A DNA stretch of 64,000 bases from Vibrio diabolicus (lineage in GTDB: Bacteria > Pseudomonadota > Gammaproteobacteria > Enterobacterales > Vibrionaceae): NCBI GenBank assembly GCA_001048675.1, contig CCKK01000020.1, forward strand, positions 1,197,288-1,261,287, given 5' to 3'. Of this stretch, positions 18,509 through 28,578 are shown piece after piece. Below the pieces are notes generated by a model. The model saw nothing but the letters and a program-made list of their open reading frames with translations, made no database searches and was not told the DNA's origin. Made by a program: the position numbers and the translations under genes. Numbering within the stretch: position 1 is the first letter of the stretch; the number at the start of each line of letters is the position of its first letter.

Positions 18509-19489
18509 ATGGCAGCTAAATCACTAAAACCCGTTTTACTCTCACTTTGTGCTTTGGGTGTTGCCTCTTGGGTTGGGTACCAATTTTACCAAGCCTATCA
18601 ACCGGAACCGATCCGCTTACAGGGATTAATTGAAGCCCAGCAATACAGCATTTCCTCAAAAGTTCCAGGGCGTATTGATGAGGTCATGGTACGTAAAGGC
18701 GACGATGTAGAGAAAGGTCAGCTTATTTTTACCCTTCATAGTCCTGAAATTGAAGCGAAGTTAGAACAAGCAAAAGCAGGTGAAAAAGCGGCGGACGCCT
18801 TAGCTCAAGAAGCTGAGAAAGGCGCACGCGAGCAACAAATCCAAGCAGCAAAAGATCAGTGGATGAAAGCCAAGGCCGCTGCGAATTTAATGGAAAAAAC
18901 CTACAATCGTGTGAATAACCTTTATAACGATGGCGTGGTTGCAGAACAAAAGCGCGATGAAGCTTTAACTCAGTGGCAAGCAGCGAAATACACAGAAAGT
19001 GCCGCGTTTCAAATGTACGAAATGGCAAAAGAAGGCGCCAGAAGTGAAACCAAAGTGGCAGCGGCGGAAAAAGCGCGCATGGCATCAGGTGCCGTAGCCG
19101 AAGTAGAAGCGTATGCGAAAGATACTCAGATCTACAGCTGGTTTGACGGCGAAGTCTCTCAAGTTCTACTTCAAAGTGGTGAATTAGCACCTCAGGGCTT
19201 CCCGGTTGTTACTGTGATAGATACAGAAGATGCCTGGGCGACACTTAATGTGCGTGAAGATTACCTTCAACACTTTAAAAAAGGAGCAACCTTTGATGCC
19301 TATTTGCCTGCCTTAAATAAAAATGTTGAGTTCAAAGTAACGCATGTTGCGGTTATGGGTGACTTTGCAACGTGGAGAGCAACCGATGCTTCTCAAGGTT
19401 TTGATCTTCGTACCTTTGAAGTAGAAGCTCGTCCAGCTCAACCCGAACCTGAACTGCGTATGGGAATGAGTGTTGTCGTTGAACTTTAA
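18509..19489 (+). CDS. HlyD-family membrane-fusion protein
   Basis: 326 aa. One N-terminal membrane helix (about residues 8-27), then a lipoyl-like half (ISSKVPGRIDEVMVRKGDDV), a long Ala/Glu/Lys-rich coiled coil (about 75-200) and the second lipoyl/beta-barrel part. This is a periplasmic adaptor between an inner-membrane transporter and TolC, most like the YhiI group found with ABC-2 permeases. It starts 4 bp after the TolC-like gene and 22 bp before the first permease gene, so one operon. Confidence 0.9.
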   Translation: MAAKSLKPVLLSLCALGVASWVGYQFYQAYQPEPIRLQGLIEAQQYSISSKVPGRIDEVMVRKGDDVEKGQLIFTLHSPEIEAKLEQAKAGEKAADALAQEAEKGAREQQIQAAKDQWMKAKAAANLMEKTYNRVNNLYNDGVVAEQKRDEALTQWQAAKYTESAAFQMYEMAKEGARSETKVAAAEKARMASGAVAEVEAYAKDTQIYSWFDGEVSQVLLQSGELAPQGFPVVTVIDTEDAWATLNVREDYLQHFKKGATFDAYLPALNKNVEFKVTHVAVMGDFATWRATDASQGFDLRTFEVEARPAQPEPELRMGMSVVVEL

Positions 19490-19511
19490 TCACAACCACT
19501 AGGTTAATGCT

Positions 19512-20679
19512 ATGACGATTAAGATTTCACAGCGGCATATCTTACGACGAGATAAGTGGTTGCTTTCGTGCCTTACTTGGATACCGATTTTGCTCGCAAT
19601 GATGATTTGGGGAGTGTTCTCTGCGGGCATTGCCCGGGATCTGCCAATCGGTGTGGTTGATCTACAACATTCCCAACTTTCTCGAAAGCTCATTCAATCT
19701 TTGGATGCGTCGTCGAGTCTGGCTGTTAATTATCACTACACCAGTGCAAGCGAAGCAAAAAATGCGATGATTGAAGGCGATATCTACGCTTACGCGGTCA
19801 TCCCATCTAAGTTCGATCAAGATATTCTCCAACACCGCCAACCTCAACTTTCTGTCTTCTACAACAGTCAGTACATTTTGGTTGCGAAACTGATCAACTC
19901 TGCCGTTGCGCAAGTACAAGGCTATTTCGATGCTCAGGTTGAAGTAATGAGCAACTTGGCTAAGGGTAACACCACAACGTTAGCAGCGGCTGGACAGGCT
20001 GTACCCGTGTCGACACAAATAACCGCATTATTTAACCGTAACAATAACTACGCACAATTTTTGGTAACGGCTATCGTGCCAGCCATTTGGCAAATATGTA
20101 TTGTAGTAAGCACTATTTTGATTCTTACCGCGCACTTTCGCATTTATGGTGGAAAGAATGGCTTTGCGTTTTTGGGCGAAAAGCCATACGCCAAGCTCAC
20201 TTCCCTATTAAGTCAGTACATTCCGGTCTTTATGGCGCAAGGTGCATTGTTCTTATACTGGTTTTATTCCGTGCTTGATTGGCCAATGGAAGGCAGTTTT
20301 TTGGTTTATGCTATTAGCACAATTGGCGACGGTTATCGCCTGTATCATTATGGGGGCGTTGTTCTTCTTCTTGTCGATGGATCCTGCACGTGCGATGAGT
20401 TTTGCTGGCGCGTTTACGGCTCCAAGTTTCGCGTTCATGGGAATTACATTCCCAGTTTCTGACATGAACACGCTCGCTTATGCATGGCGTTCATTATTGC
20501 CGATTACCCATTACATTGAAGTGCAAGTGAGTCAAGCAAGCTATGGAGCATCGGCCGCACAATCTTTAAGCTCGCTATGGCCTATGATTGGCTACGTTGT
20601 GCCCCTGCTCGTTACCGCAGCCTTGATGGGTAAACATCGAACAGCTTCATCAACACGCCAAGCGAAGGAGGCGGTATGA
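19512..20679 (+). pseudogene. ABC-2 type permease, split by a frameshift
   Basis: Two overlapping frames (19512-20462 and 20242-20679) together make one ABC-2 permease of about 388 aa, equal in length to its downstream sister. The first frame carries the N-terminal helix and periplasmic part; the second carries the C-terminal helices (FWFMLLAQLATVIACIIMGA). The switch is at a run of six T (20297-20302); five T would restore one frame, joining GSF to WFM. It is either a broken gene or a sequence error. It overlaps the next permease gene by 4 bp (ATGA), so a working operon was intended. Confidence 0.85.
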
Positions 20680-21827
20680 CATTGTGGCAACTGATTAAAG
20701 CGGAACTGAAGGCCGTTCTAACCAATCCAGTCGTTACGTTGACCGTGTTTGGTGGTGTCGTATTTTACTCGTTTTTATACCCTTTGCCTTATGCACAGCA
20801 AACGCCTCGTGAACAACCAATCGCGATTGTTAATTTAGATGGTAGTCAGACGAGTTTAAAGCTGGAACGTATGGTTGATGCCACTCCACAAGTCAACGTA
20901 GTTACTCGACTTCATACGATTGCCGATGCAAAACAAGCATTTTTACAACGAGAGATCACCGGTTTTTTAGTCATACCAGAACACTTTTACAAAGACCTAA
21001 TGCTAGGTAAAAGCCCGACTCTGGCCTACGCTGCGGACGCCTCGTATTTTCTCGTGTACGGAACCGTGGTAGAGGGATTGGCCCAAGCGGGAGGCACATT
21101 AGGGGCCCAAGTGAAAGTAAGTAAAATGGTGATAGATGGTGTGCCCATGAGTATGGCTAGCCATAATTACTCTGCTATTAAGCTTAATATGAAACCGACG
21201 TTCAACCCAACCATGGGTTACATCGAATACGTAGTGCCAGCAGTATTTGTTCTGATTTTACAACAAACGTTGATCATGGCGGTTGGATTACAAACGGGAA
21301 CACAGCGTCATGGTCGTGGTTATTGGTCACAAGTATCAACGGGATCGCTGCTGCTTGTGAGAACGTTAGTATTTGTGGCAATTTATTATTTACTCGGCGC
21401 TTATTATTTTGGTTTTAGCTTTGAACGTTTAAGCGTAAACCATATCGCCAACGCGGGCGAACTACTGACCATGTTGTTCCCGTTCTTTTTAGGTTGTTGC
21501 GGACTAGGCTTCTGGCTAGGTTACTTACTACCTAGGCGTGAACTGGTCACCTTAGTCGTCCTCGTGAGCTCTATGCCGCTCATTTTCTTGGCTGGCTTTA
21601 TTTGGCCAGTTGAAGCTATTCCTGCTCCCCTACTATGGATTGCTGATTTAAGCCCAAGTACTTGGGCGATCAAAGCTTTCTTAGCGCTAAACCAAATGGG
21701 GGCAACCTGGCAACAAGTCGCACAACATTGGACAGCACTTTGGTCATTAACCGTGCTTTGGGGTAGCGTTGCGTACTGGATTGCTAAACGAAATAACAAG
21801 CCAGTTGTAACAGAAAGTCTAAGTTGA
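20676..21827 (+). CDS. ABC-2 type permease
   Basis: 383 aa. One N-terminal membrane helix, a periplasmic part (about residues 45-175) and five or more C-terminal helices: the YhhJ/YbhR layout of ABC-2 export permeases. Second of two sister permeases in the TolC-MFP operon. No ATPase gene is found in this operon, which is unusual for an ABC exporter. A good terminator follows at 21885. Confidence 0.88.
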   Translation: MTLWQLIKAELKAVLTNPVVTLTVFGGVVFYSFLYPLPYAQQTPREQPIAIVNLDGSQTSLKLERMVDATPQVNVVTRLHTIADAKQAFLQREITGFLVIPEHFYKDLMLGKSPTLAYAADASYFLVYGTVVEGLAQAGGTLGAQVKVSKMVIDGVPMSMASHNYSAIKLNMKPTFNPTMGYIEYVVPAVFVLILQQTLIMAVGLQTGTQRHGRGYWSQVSTGSLLLVRTLVFVAIYYLLGAYYFGFSFERLSVNHIANAGELLTMLFPFFLGCCGLGFWLGYLLPRRELVTLVVLVSSMPLIFLAGFIWPVEAIPAPLLWIADLSPSTWAIKAFLALNQMGATWQQVAQHWTALWSLTVLWGSVAYWIAKRNNKPVVTESLS

Positions 21828-21884
21828 TTTCTCTCTACAGCTCAAAGAGATAATCACAAATCAAAAACCTGATGGACGAGCTGA

Positions 21885-21909
21885 GGGGCGACATTTCGCC
21901 CCTTTTTTA
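21885..21909 (+). terminator. Terminator of the ABC-2 efflux operon
   Basis: Stem GGGGCG/CGCCCC with a 6-nt loop followed by six T. Confidence 0.9.
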
Positions 21910-22039
21910 TTGGCGATATTAGCCAATGTGATTGGAAAGTTCGTTTAGCATGCTTCAGTCTCTCTAAATGGCACCTTTGGAACAATCCTATAACCTTATC
22001 GACAAATAGTTGATTTTTTGGAAGCATTGTTTATGTCAC

Positions 22040-22074
22040 ATGTTGTAACATTGTTTATCTAACGTATTGTAACA
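22040..22074. promoter_or_regulatory. Repeat cluster upstream of the second efflux operon
   Basis: TTGTAACA occurs twice (22043-22050 and 22067-22074), 24 bp apart, the first inside the inverted repeat ATGTT-GT-AACAT. It lies 13 bp before the next start codon and looks like an operator. No regulator gene is adjacent. Confidence 0.4.
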
Positions 22075-22086
22075 AGAGAGAATTGG

Positions 22087-23151
22087 ATGTCTAAAGCGGA
22101 ATCATCTTCCAGAAAGTTAAGCTTTATTATTATTGGCCTCGTTTTTGTGGTTTGGCTATATAGCTTGTGGGCTGATCGAGTAACACCAATCACTGGCACC
22201 GCTCGGATTCATTCTTATCTTGTCCGTATTACTCCAGAGGTTTCGGGGAACCTAACTGAAATCCATGTTCGCAATAATCAAGTCGTCAATGCTGGTGATG
22301 TGCTTTTCGAAATTGATCCAAGAGATTATCAAATTAATCTGCGTTCAGCCGAAGCAAACTTAGCCATTGCTGGCCAAAACATTGGAGCCAACACCGCGGC
22401 TGTTGAAGTGGCACAAGCTAAGGTCATTGAATCACTCGCAGCTCGTGACAACGCAAGAGAACAAGCAGCTCGCGTAACCGAGCTCGCCGCAAAAGGGGTA
22501 TTGAGTAAATCTGAGCTAGACAACGCCATCGAAGCTAAAGCACGAGCTCAAGCCACATTAGAGGCAGCAGAAGCGTCCTTAGCTCAAGCCAAGCATAATC
22601 TTGGTCCCGAAGGGCAAGATAATCCCCAGATTCTCGCAGCTATAGCAAATCTAGAAAAAGCGCAACTCGACTTACAGCGAACGAAAGTGATTGCTCCATC
22701 AAAGGGGATCGTTTCTAACTTACAACTCACTGTTGGGCAAAAAGCGACGACTGGCTCACCTCTTGTCACTTTCATTGATCCGAGAGGCGTGTGGGTATCA
22801 GCGCTTGTTCGCGAAAACTCACTCGAGCATGTTCGTGCGGGACAAAAAACAAAGATTGTGTTGGATGCTTTACCTGGCAGAGTGTTTCAAGGGCGAGTAG
22901 AAAGCATTGGTTGGGGTACTGGTGGCAGTAACGACGTCGATCCGACAACTGGCTTTTTGGTTGCAGACAATAATTCCTTAAACGCACAGCGCTATCCTGT
23001 AAATATTGTTTTTGAAGGCGGAGATATTCCCGAAAACGTACGTTATGGTTCGAAAGCAACGGTCGCCTTTTTAACTGAGCAAAGTACCTTTGGAGAGTGG
23101 CTGGCGTCTCTCTGGATGAGAGTGTTGAGTATCTGGACTTATGTTTCATAG
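22087..23151 (+). CDS. Membrane-fusion protein (EmrA/HlyD type)
   Basis: 354 aa. An N-terminal membrane helix (about residues 10-27), the typical RITPEVSGNLTEIHVRNNQVV lipoyl half in two stretches, an Ala-rich coiled coil (about 85-180), and the C-terminal TKVIAPSKGIVSNL and beta-barrel parts. Its end overlaps the start of the DUF2955-type gene by 11 bp, so the two are coupled. Together they should form an efflux pump of the aromatic-acid exporter kind (AaeAB-like) with a separate outer-membrane channel. Substrate unknown. Confidence 0.88.
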   Translation: MSKAESSSRKLSFIIIGLVFVVWLYSLWADRVTPITGTARIHSYLVRITPEVSGNLTEIHVRNNQVVNAGDVLFEIDPRDYQINLRSAEANLAIAGQNIGANTAAVEVAQAKVIESLAARDNAREQAARVTELAAKGVLSKSELDNAIEAKARAQATLEAAEASLAQAKHNLGPEGQDNPQILAAIANLEKAQLDLQRTKVIAPSKGIVSNLQLTVGQKATTGSPLVTFIDPRGVWVSALVRENSLEHVRAGQKTKIVLDALPGRVFQGRVESIGWGTGGSNDVDPTTGFLVADNNSLNAQRYPVNIVFEGGDIPENVRYGSKATVAFLTEQSTFGEWLASLWMRVLSIWTYVS

Positions 23152-24133
23152 TTCAGCAAACCCAATCATTAGATTGGTTTTCACTCCGATTCTTTTACTG
23201 TTTTACTTACAGTATTCAGGTGCGCCCACTCCCTTTATCGCGCCAATATTCGTTGTGATTTTTCTAACACTGATGCCATCTAAACCCCCGTTCAACATGA
23301 TGTTGAAATTGCTGGTAATACTCTCACTTCTCAGCTTTGGCATCGTAACTTTAGCAGGAGCGCTCATGAGCTCCCCTAGTGGCTTCTTACTGTTTACTTG
23401 GTCACTTCTCTGTTGGAGTTATTACCGAAGTCATCGCGATCCCAAAGACATTGTTTCGACACTCACTTTGATCGTTGTATTGATTATCGTGGTCACAAGC
23501 CTACAAATGGGGTTGCCGCTTGAGGGATTGCCATGGGTCTTATTTACTAGTTTCATTGTTGCGTTGGTTGCCACATATATTAGCTTTTGGCTATTCCCTG
23601 GGGACGAAAAAGATATACAACCAGACCAAACCACTCTTGATGGCGCAAACGAACATATCGGGCTTATCGTCTTTAAAGCAACCGCATTGTGTGTTGTTTT
23701 GTATGCACTAATATCATCCGGAAGCTCTCAAACGCTATTGATCGCAATAACATTTGGCAGCATGATTAAGCACCCAATTAATCAAGACAGTCATTCCTTT
23801 GGGCGGTATCGAATTATCACTACAAGCCTAGGGATCTTGTTTACTATTCCATGCATGCTTGCAGTAGCCACAGGTGCACCTACTTACGTTGTACTTGGCG
23901 TTACCATCTTTTGTGGCCTGCAACTAGCGTGTTTTGCAATACGTCGACAGACACACTTAACCATCTATCAATTGCTTTTTACTAACTTCACTGTGCTGAC
24001 TTACCAGATTATTAACAATACGGGCATCGAATCATTTTCTGCTCAAATGACTCGATTCGTCTCTATTTCTATCGCTATAGTTCTAGGGGTACTGGTTCTC
24101 AATTTATTTAGATCAGAGCAAGAGGTGAAATAA
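23141..24133 (+). CDS. DUF2955/FUSC-like inner-membrane transporter
   Basis: 330 aa with about ten hydrophobic stretches in two sets, separated by a short polar region near residues 145-165. The layout fits the DUF2955 family, which is related to fusaric acid resistance proteins (FUSC) and sits next to a membrane-fusion protein, as here. It is probably the inner-membrane part of an efflux pump. The start overlaps the upstream gene. Substrate and regulation unknown. Confidence 0.75.
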   Translation: MFHSSANPIIRLVFTPILLLFYLQYSGAPTPFIAPIFVVIFLTLMPSKPPFNMMLKLLVILSLLSFGIVTLAGALMSSPSGFLLFTWSLLCWSYYRSHRDPKDIVSTLTLIVVLIIVVTSLQMGLPLEGLPWVLFTSFIVALVATYISFWLFPGDEKDIQPDQTTLDGANEHIGLIVFKATALCVVLYALISSGSSQTLLIAITFGSMIKHPINQDSHSFGRYRIITTSLGILFTIPCMLAVATGAPTYVVLGVTIFCGLQLACFAIRRQTHLTIYQLLFTNFTVLTYQIINNTGIESFSAQMTRFVSISIAIVLGVLVLNLFRSEQEVK

Positions 24134-24302
24134 CTGCAGCCTCTCTTTCTTAAACTAACAGCGGCTGAGCGATATGAGCTTTCTCATTGAACGAAGCTTG
24201 AATAAATAAAAAAAGCATCGATCTTATACTCACATACAGAGGATTACTCCCTCCCAATAACCATTAACGTCCAATCAGAAGAAAAGAATTTTTCAAGTAA
24301 AA

Positions 24303-24331
24303 AAACAAGACTCGAATTGAGTCTTGTTTAT
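24303..24331. terminator. Bidirectional terminator
   Basis: Perfect 11-bp stem AAACAAGACTC/GAGTCTTGTTT with a 5-nt loop, between convergent genes. Confidence 0.9.
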
Positions 24332-24354
24332 AAATGTGGTCTGGATGAATACGG

Positions 24355-25272
24355 TTATGGCGTCGCTTTAAAATCGCGGATTAGCTTCTCCCGATACGCC
24401 GTAACAACCCTCATGATAGAGTCTTTTACATCCCCTATTTGCTTAGAGGGTTGACACCAAAGGCCAAAACCAAACTTAAAGCCTTCTAGTAATTCACAGA
24501 CTTCAACGGGCTCTATATCATTATTAGAAAATTCGGAATGAGCCAGCGTTCTAGGAAGAATCGCCCACCCTAGCCCTGCTTCAACCATTTTTACAACAAG
24601 AGCCAACTGATCGACTTCTTCATGATTCGAACTGACGATAACTTTTTCACCCATTCCTTCTTCAACGAAAGATCGCAACACAAATTGCTTACTATTCCTC
24701 AACGCAGTTAACACTCGGTCGGGTGCCATAGAAGCCAGTTCACCACCTTTCTGGACAAAGGGAACAAATTCACAGTGACCTAAAAACGTCGAGTCTAGAC
24801 TGTGTATTGCACGGCTATCATGCACATTAACAATACCGAACTGGTACTCACCAGTCGCTAAACCTTCTTTGATCTCGTTACGGTTACGAACAAAAAAGTT
24901 AACTCGCATCATCGGAAAATCTGCCGCTAATTGAACACGAAGTAACACCAGCAAACGATGTGGGATGGCACTAGAATAGGCAATGCTGACACTCTCTAAG
25001 CCACCATGAGCAAGGCTCAATGCGACTTTGTCGAACGTACGGGCTTGTTCAATTGTTTGCTTTGCATAGTGGTAAAGAAGGCGAGCATCTTCTGTGGGTT
25101 CTACGGAACGGCCAACCCGTTTAAACAAGCTCACAGCAAGTAGGTCTTCTAAATTCGTAATAACCTGTCCGATGGTTGTTCTGTGCTTATTCAATTTTAC
25201 AGCAGCCTTGCTAAACGAAAGCTCCTCGTAAACAGCAACGAATGCCAATAGTTGTTCAAGACTAAAATTCAT
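24355..25272 (-). CDS. LysR-family transcriptional regulator
   Basis: 305 aa, normal LysR length. N-terminal winged helix-turn-helix at residues 3-62 (LLAFVAVYEELSFSKAAVKL; TTIGQVITNLEDLLAVSLF) followed by a periplasmic-binding-protein-like effector domain. It is divergent from the DUF1656-MFP-FUSC operon 300 bp away, like AaeR next to aaeXAB, so it probably controls that pump in response to an aromatic acid-like effector. The effector is inferred only. Confidence 0.88.
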   Translation of the reverse strand: MNFSLEQLLAFVAVYEELSFSKAAVKLNKHRTTIGQVITNLEDLLAVSLFKRVGRSVEPTEDARLLYHYAKQTIEQARTFDKVALSLAHGGLESVSIAYSSAIPHRLLVLLRVQLAADFPMMRVNFFVRNRNEIKEGLATGEYQFGIVNVHDSRAIHSLDSTFLGHCEFVPFVQKGGELASMAPDRVLTALRNSKQFVLRSFVEEGMGEKVIVSSNHEEVDQLALVVKMVEAGLGWAILPRTLAHSEFSNNDIEPVEVCELLEGFKFGFGLWCQPSKQIGDVKDSIMRVVTAYREKLIRDFKATP

Positions 25273-25497
25273 AGGTTTTCTTATATCTTAGGGCTACATG
25301 ACTAAACTATCACAAGTTATTGAGAATGCTAGCTCGGAAGAGCGACGGTTGACCCGAGGCTTTTATCTTCATCATTAGATACGTAGTTATTCCGCACGTA
25401 AATGCGAAAACTTATCGCACTCACACTCCCCTTAAAGCACGTTCGACATTAGATGTAACTCATTACGAACTCTCTAAAAAATACATTGATGGATTTG

Positions 25498-25530
25498 ATC
25501 CTACAAAAGCGATTATTACATTTGTAGGAT
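25498..25530 (+). promoter_or_regulatory. Inverted repeat upstream of the aaeXAB-like operon
   Basis: Perfect 10-bp arms ATCCTACAAA and TTTGTAGGAT with a 13-nt loop, 43 bp before the DUF1656 start and followed by a T-rich stretch. It could be an operator for the divergent LysR regulator or a leader hairpin. The rest of the 300-bp region shows nothing else. Confidence 0.45.
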
Positions 25531-25573
25531 TTCTCTTATCTTTGCATTCATCAAATAAATAGAGAAAAGCACC

Positions 25574-25786
25574 ATGAACTCAATGCCACATGAGCTTGTG
25601 TGGGGTGAAGTTTACTTCCCACCCTTGCTGCTGGTTATTGCATTGGCTTACATGCTCACCATTTTGGTTGGAACCGTTGCGACAAAATTAGGGGTACACA
25701 AATACGTTGCGTTTCCAGCACTTGCAGAGCTGAGCCTAATTGTGATTTTTACTGGCGTTATTGGTCGATTCATAACCATCTTTTGA
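25574..25786 (+). CDS. DUF1656 small membrane protein (AaeX-like)
   Basis: 70 aa with two hydrophobic segments (about residues 15-36 and 46-68). The HELVWGEVYFPPLLL start is typical of DUF1656/AaeX proteins, which occur as the first gene of aaeXAB-like efflux operons. Its TGA stop is part of the ribosome site of the next gene (TGAGG), so the two are coupled. Precise role in the pump is not known for the family. Confidence 0.85.
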   Translation: MNSMPHELVWGEVYFPPLLLVIALAYMLTILVGTVATKLGVHKYVAFPALAELSLIVIFTGVIGRFITIF

Positions 25787-25796
25787 GGCAAATTCC

Positions 25797-26660
25797 GTGA
25801 TAAAACGTTATCTAATCATATTTTTATTACTGTGTTCCGCTGGCACTGTGATTTTCAGTTACTACCAATCATACTCAAACAATCCTTGGACTAGAGATGG
25901 TCATGTCAGCGCGTACATTGTGTCTATAACGCCCCGTGTAACCGGGCAAGTCATCAAGGTGTATGTTGAAGACAACTCCCAAGTTAATGCGGGCGACTTA
26001 CTGTTTGAGATTGACCCAAGCATTTATAAAGCGTCTTACCACAAAGCCCAGGCGGCTCAAAAGCAAGCCATTGCGTTGTTAGCGAAAGCCAAAAATGAAG
26101 AACAACGTGCACTGGAACTAGAAAAGCGTACACCTGGCGCGGTATCGGTGCTGACGTTGAACAATTTGAACAACGCCGTAGAGACAGCAATCGCAAACGT
26201 GGAGCTGGCGAAAGCAAACGTCGAAGAAGCAAAACTGAACCTTGATTACACCAAGGTGTACGCTCCAACAAATGGTTACATCACCAATTTTAATCTGCGC
26301 ACCGGCTCCCAAGTTGTCGCAAACTCACCAGTTGTAGCATTAATTGATGAAGACAGCTTTTGGATCGAAGGTTATTTCAAAGAAACGGATTTAGTTGGTG
26401 TTGATCCACAAGATAAAGCATACGTAACCTTAATGATGCACGACGAAATGGTGCTAGAAGGCAAAATCAAGAGCATTGGTTACGGCATCGCGAAGCAAGA
26501 CGGTAGTACAGGTAACGACCTTCTGCCTAATGTGAACCCTAACTTTCAGTGGATACGCTTAGCTCAACGCATTCCAATTAAAGTGAAATTAGACAACTTA
26601 CCAAAAGATTTTCAACTACGCGTCGGTATGACGGCATCCATCAAAATCATCAAACAATAA
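25797..26660 (+). CDS. Membrane-fusion protein (AaeA-like)
   Basis: 287 aa, GTG start 8 nt after GAGG. N-terminal membrane helix (residues 3-20), first lipoyl half (VSITPRVTGQVIKVYVEDNS), short coiled coil (about 75-135), second lipoyl half (TKVYAPTNGYITNF) and beta barrel. Length and layout match AaeA, the periplasmic adaptor of the p-hydroxybenzoic acid efflux pump. Middle gene of the DUF1656-MFP-FUSC operon. Confidence 0.88.
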   Translation: MIKRYLIIFLLLCSAGTVIFSYYQSYSNNPWTRDGHVSAYIVSITPRVTGQVIKVYVEDNSQVNAGDLLFEIDPSIYKASYHKAQAAQKQAIALLAKAKNEEQRALELEKRTPGAVSVLTLNNLNNAVETAIANVELAKANVEEAKLNLDYTKVYAPTNGYITNFNLRTGSQVVANSPVVALIDEDSFWIEGYFKETDLVGVDPQDKAYVTLMMHDEMVLEGKIKSIGYGIAKQDGSTGNDLLPNVNPNFQWIRLAQRIPIKVKLDNLPKDFQLRVGMTASIKIIKQ

Positions 26661-26665
26661 ATGCG

Positions 26666-28031
26666 GTGAAATGTATGTTTAATGCCTCAATCAAAGAAGC
26701 AATAAAAGCTGCACTGTCTATCGTTATCGCAATCTGCCTCGCCTTATGGTTTCAATGGGAGAAACCCTATTGGGCAGCGATCGCCGTCGCGGTAATGGCA
26801 TTAAATGAAAGCTTCGCTCACTCGATAAACAAAGGTCATAATCGCCTAGTGGGAACCCTACTGGGCATCGGCTATGCCTTTTTCCTCATCACAGCATTTT
26901 CTCAAGATCGCTTCTTGTTCCTGACTTTTTTTACCCTTATTTTTAGGTGTATGCATTTTCATGTCGAGCGACGAAAAGTACGGTTATGTGTTCTCCATAG
27001 GCTTTGCTGTGTGCTCTATCATCGCTTGTATGGGAGGGTTTGATAGTCAAGTGACGTTCCATTTCGCAGTACTTCGAATGCAGGAAACTATTCTTGGCAT
27101 CATTACCTTCTCCGTTGTTTATCGTTTGGTTTGGCCAGTGAATACTGAAGAGAATTTCATTCAACGCTTTGAGAGCAGCCGTGAGGTGTTGCTTAAAGCG
27201 ATGAACAAACCAAATGACATTGATATTGATGCGCTTGAAACCAACACAGCAAACATTGAGAAGATGTGCCAACTACTGGGATTACCGCTCACGGGCAGTT
27301 ACCACCTCAAAGAACATCGAAAACTGTGGCATCAGCGCCTCGAAGAGATGAAACGTATTCAAGAACGATTACTTGAACAAGTGGAAAAGCCCCACTGTGA
27401 TGATATTGACTGGAAACCTGTGGCTCAAAACCTGACACTATTTGATATCGCTCAGCCAACCACGCATCTAATTGGTCGTACCTTATTGACAGAACAAGTG
27501 AAACAGAAAACATCTTGGCATCGTGAACACCGGACTTTCATACAGCACTTGAAAGAAGACCGCAGAAAGGTTTTACAAGGCCTATCGATGTTTATCACCT
27601 CGTTATTGGTTTGGATTTATCTCCCTGTACCAGGTGGGTTTATCTTCCCTATGTTGGCCGGTGTCTTTTCATCAATAGTACCTACAATGCCTCCTAGCGT
27701 TGTTAAAGATGCCTTCTTTGGCGTTTTGGGAACAGGTTCAGTGATACTGCTGCAATACATCTTCTTGATGCCCATAATGACTGAGCTCTGGCAACTAGGG
27801 TTATTTTATTTCATCAATATTATTTTGATTTGGGAGGTATTTTCTACACCACAGCTGATGATCCATAGGGTCTTAGGCGTCAATTTATTAGTGGTATTAA
27901 CCTCAGGCGCACTTAACTTGACCCCGGAGTATCGTATCGAAACACCTTTACTCATGCTGGTAAACATCATGCTCATTTTGATGATCGCCAAGTTATTTAA
28001 TGACCTGTTTCATCCCCGCGTAACCGCTTAA
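26666..28031 (+). pseudogene. FUSC-family efflux transporter (AaeB-like), frameshifted
   Basis: Two frames (26666-27043 and 26961-28031) form one FUSC/AaeB-like protein: an N-terminal membrane block with YWAAIAVAVMALNESF, a soluble middle and a second membrane block with PGGFIFPMLAG. The join is at a run of five T (26940-26944); four T would give FFTLILGVCIFMSSDEK in one frame. The corrected length is about 454 aa, shorter than E. coli AaeB (about 655). Third gene of the operon and its inner-membrane transporter. Either inactivated or affected by a sequence error; the second frame could also start at its own ATG. Confidence 0.82.
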
Positions 28032-28078
28032 ACAAGCAATTAAACTTAATAAGGAAATGCTTTGAACAGTGGGTTAGA

Positions 28079-28420
28079 TCAAATTACGTAATGGCAAATA
28101 ACACTGCCCGAAAAGGTAAAAATTAAAGACCAAACCAACACACTTTGAACAGGAAACATATGAAATATCAGCAGTGGGAATACTTTAATATCACGAAGTG
28201 AGAATAATATTTGAGGTTGAAGATCCCAACATGTAGCTAAAGATGCGCCTCTTTTGAGCCGAGAATGCTTGATCAAATATTCAGCATAGGATGAATAAAC
28301 CGTCCACAACCCTAACAGCCCAAATAACTCGATGATAGAAATAACTTCCAGACTAAATGGCAATAGTGAAGGCCCACCAATGAGCAAGATAATTGCGAAG
28401 ATCCACATCTTATTTTTCAT
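28079..28420 (-). CDS. Small membrane protein, 113 aa
   Basis: Starts MKNKMWIFAIILLIGGPSLL behind a good AAGGA ribosome site. Three to four hydrophobic stretches; no recognised domain. It is convergent with the FUSC gene, with no obvious terminator between them. Function unknown. Confidence 0.6.
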   Translation of the reverse strand: MKNKMWIFAIILLIGGPSLLPFSLEVISIIELFGLLGLWTVYSSYAEYLIKHSRLKRGASLATCWDLQPQILFSLRDIKVFPLLIFHMFPVQSVLVWSLIFTFSGSVICHYVI

Positions 28421-28494
28421 TACACATCCTTGTTGCTGATTTACGCTTATGTATTACCAATAACAACACCAAGTAAAAACTGTTGGCCATAAAA

Positions 28495-28548
28495 ACGCAA
28501 CCCAACGTTGAACTTTTCATGTCAAGCGCTGGGTTGTGTTTTTTTAAG
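28495..28548. terminator. Likely terminator of the lipoprotein gene
   Basis: Stem based on CAACCCA/TGGGTTG with a long loop that contains further pairing (CG/CG), T-runs on both strands, 31 bp past the stop of the minus-strand lipoprotein gene. Confidence 0.65.
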
Positions 28549-28578
28549 TACTTTTAAATGTAAAATCAGTCAGTTAAA

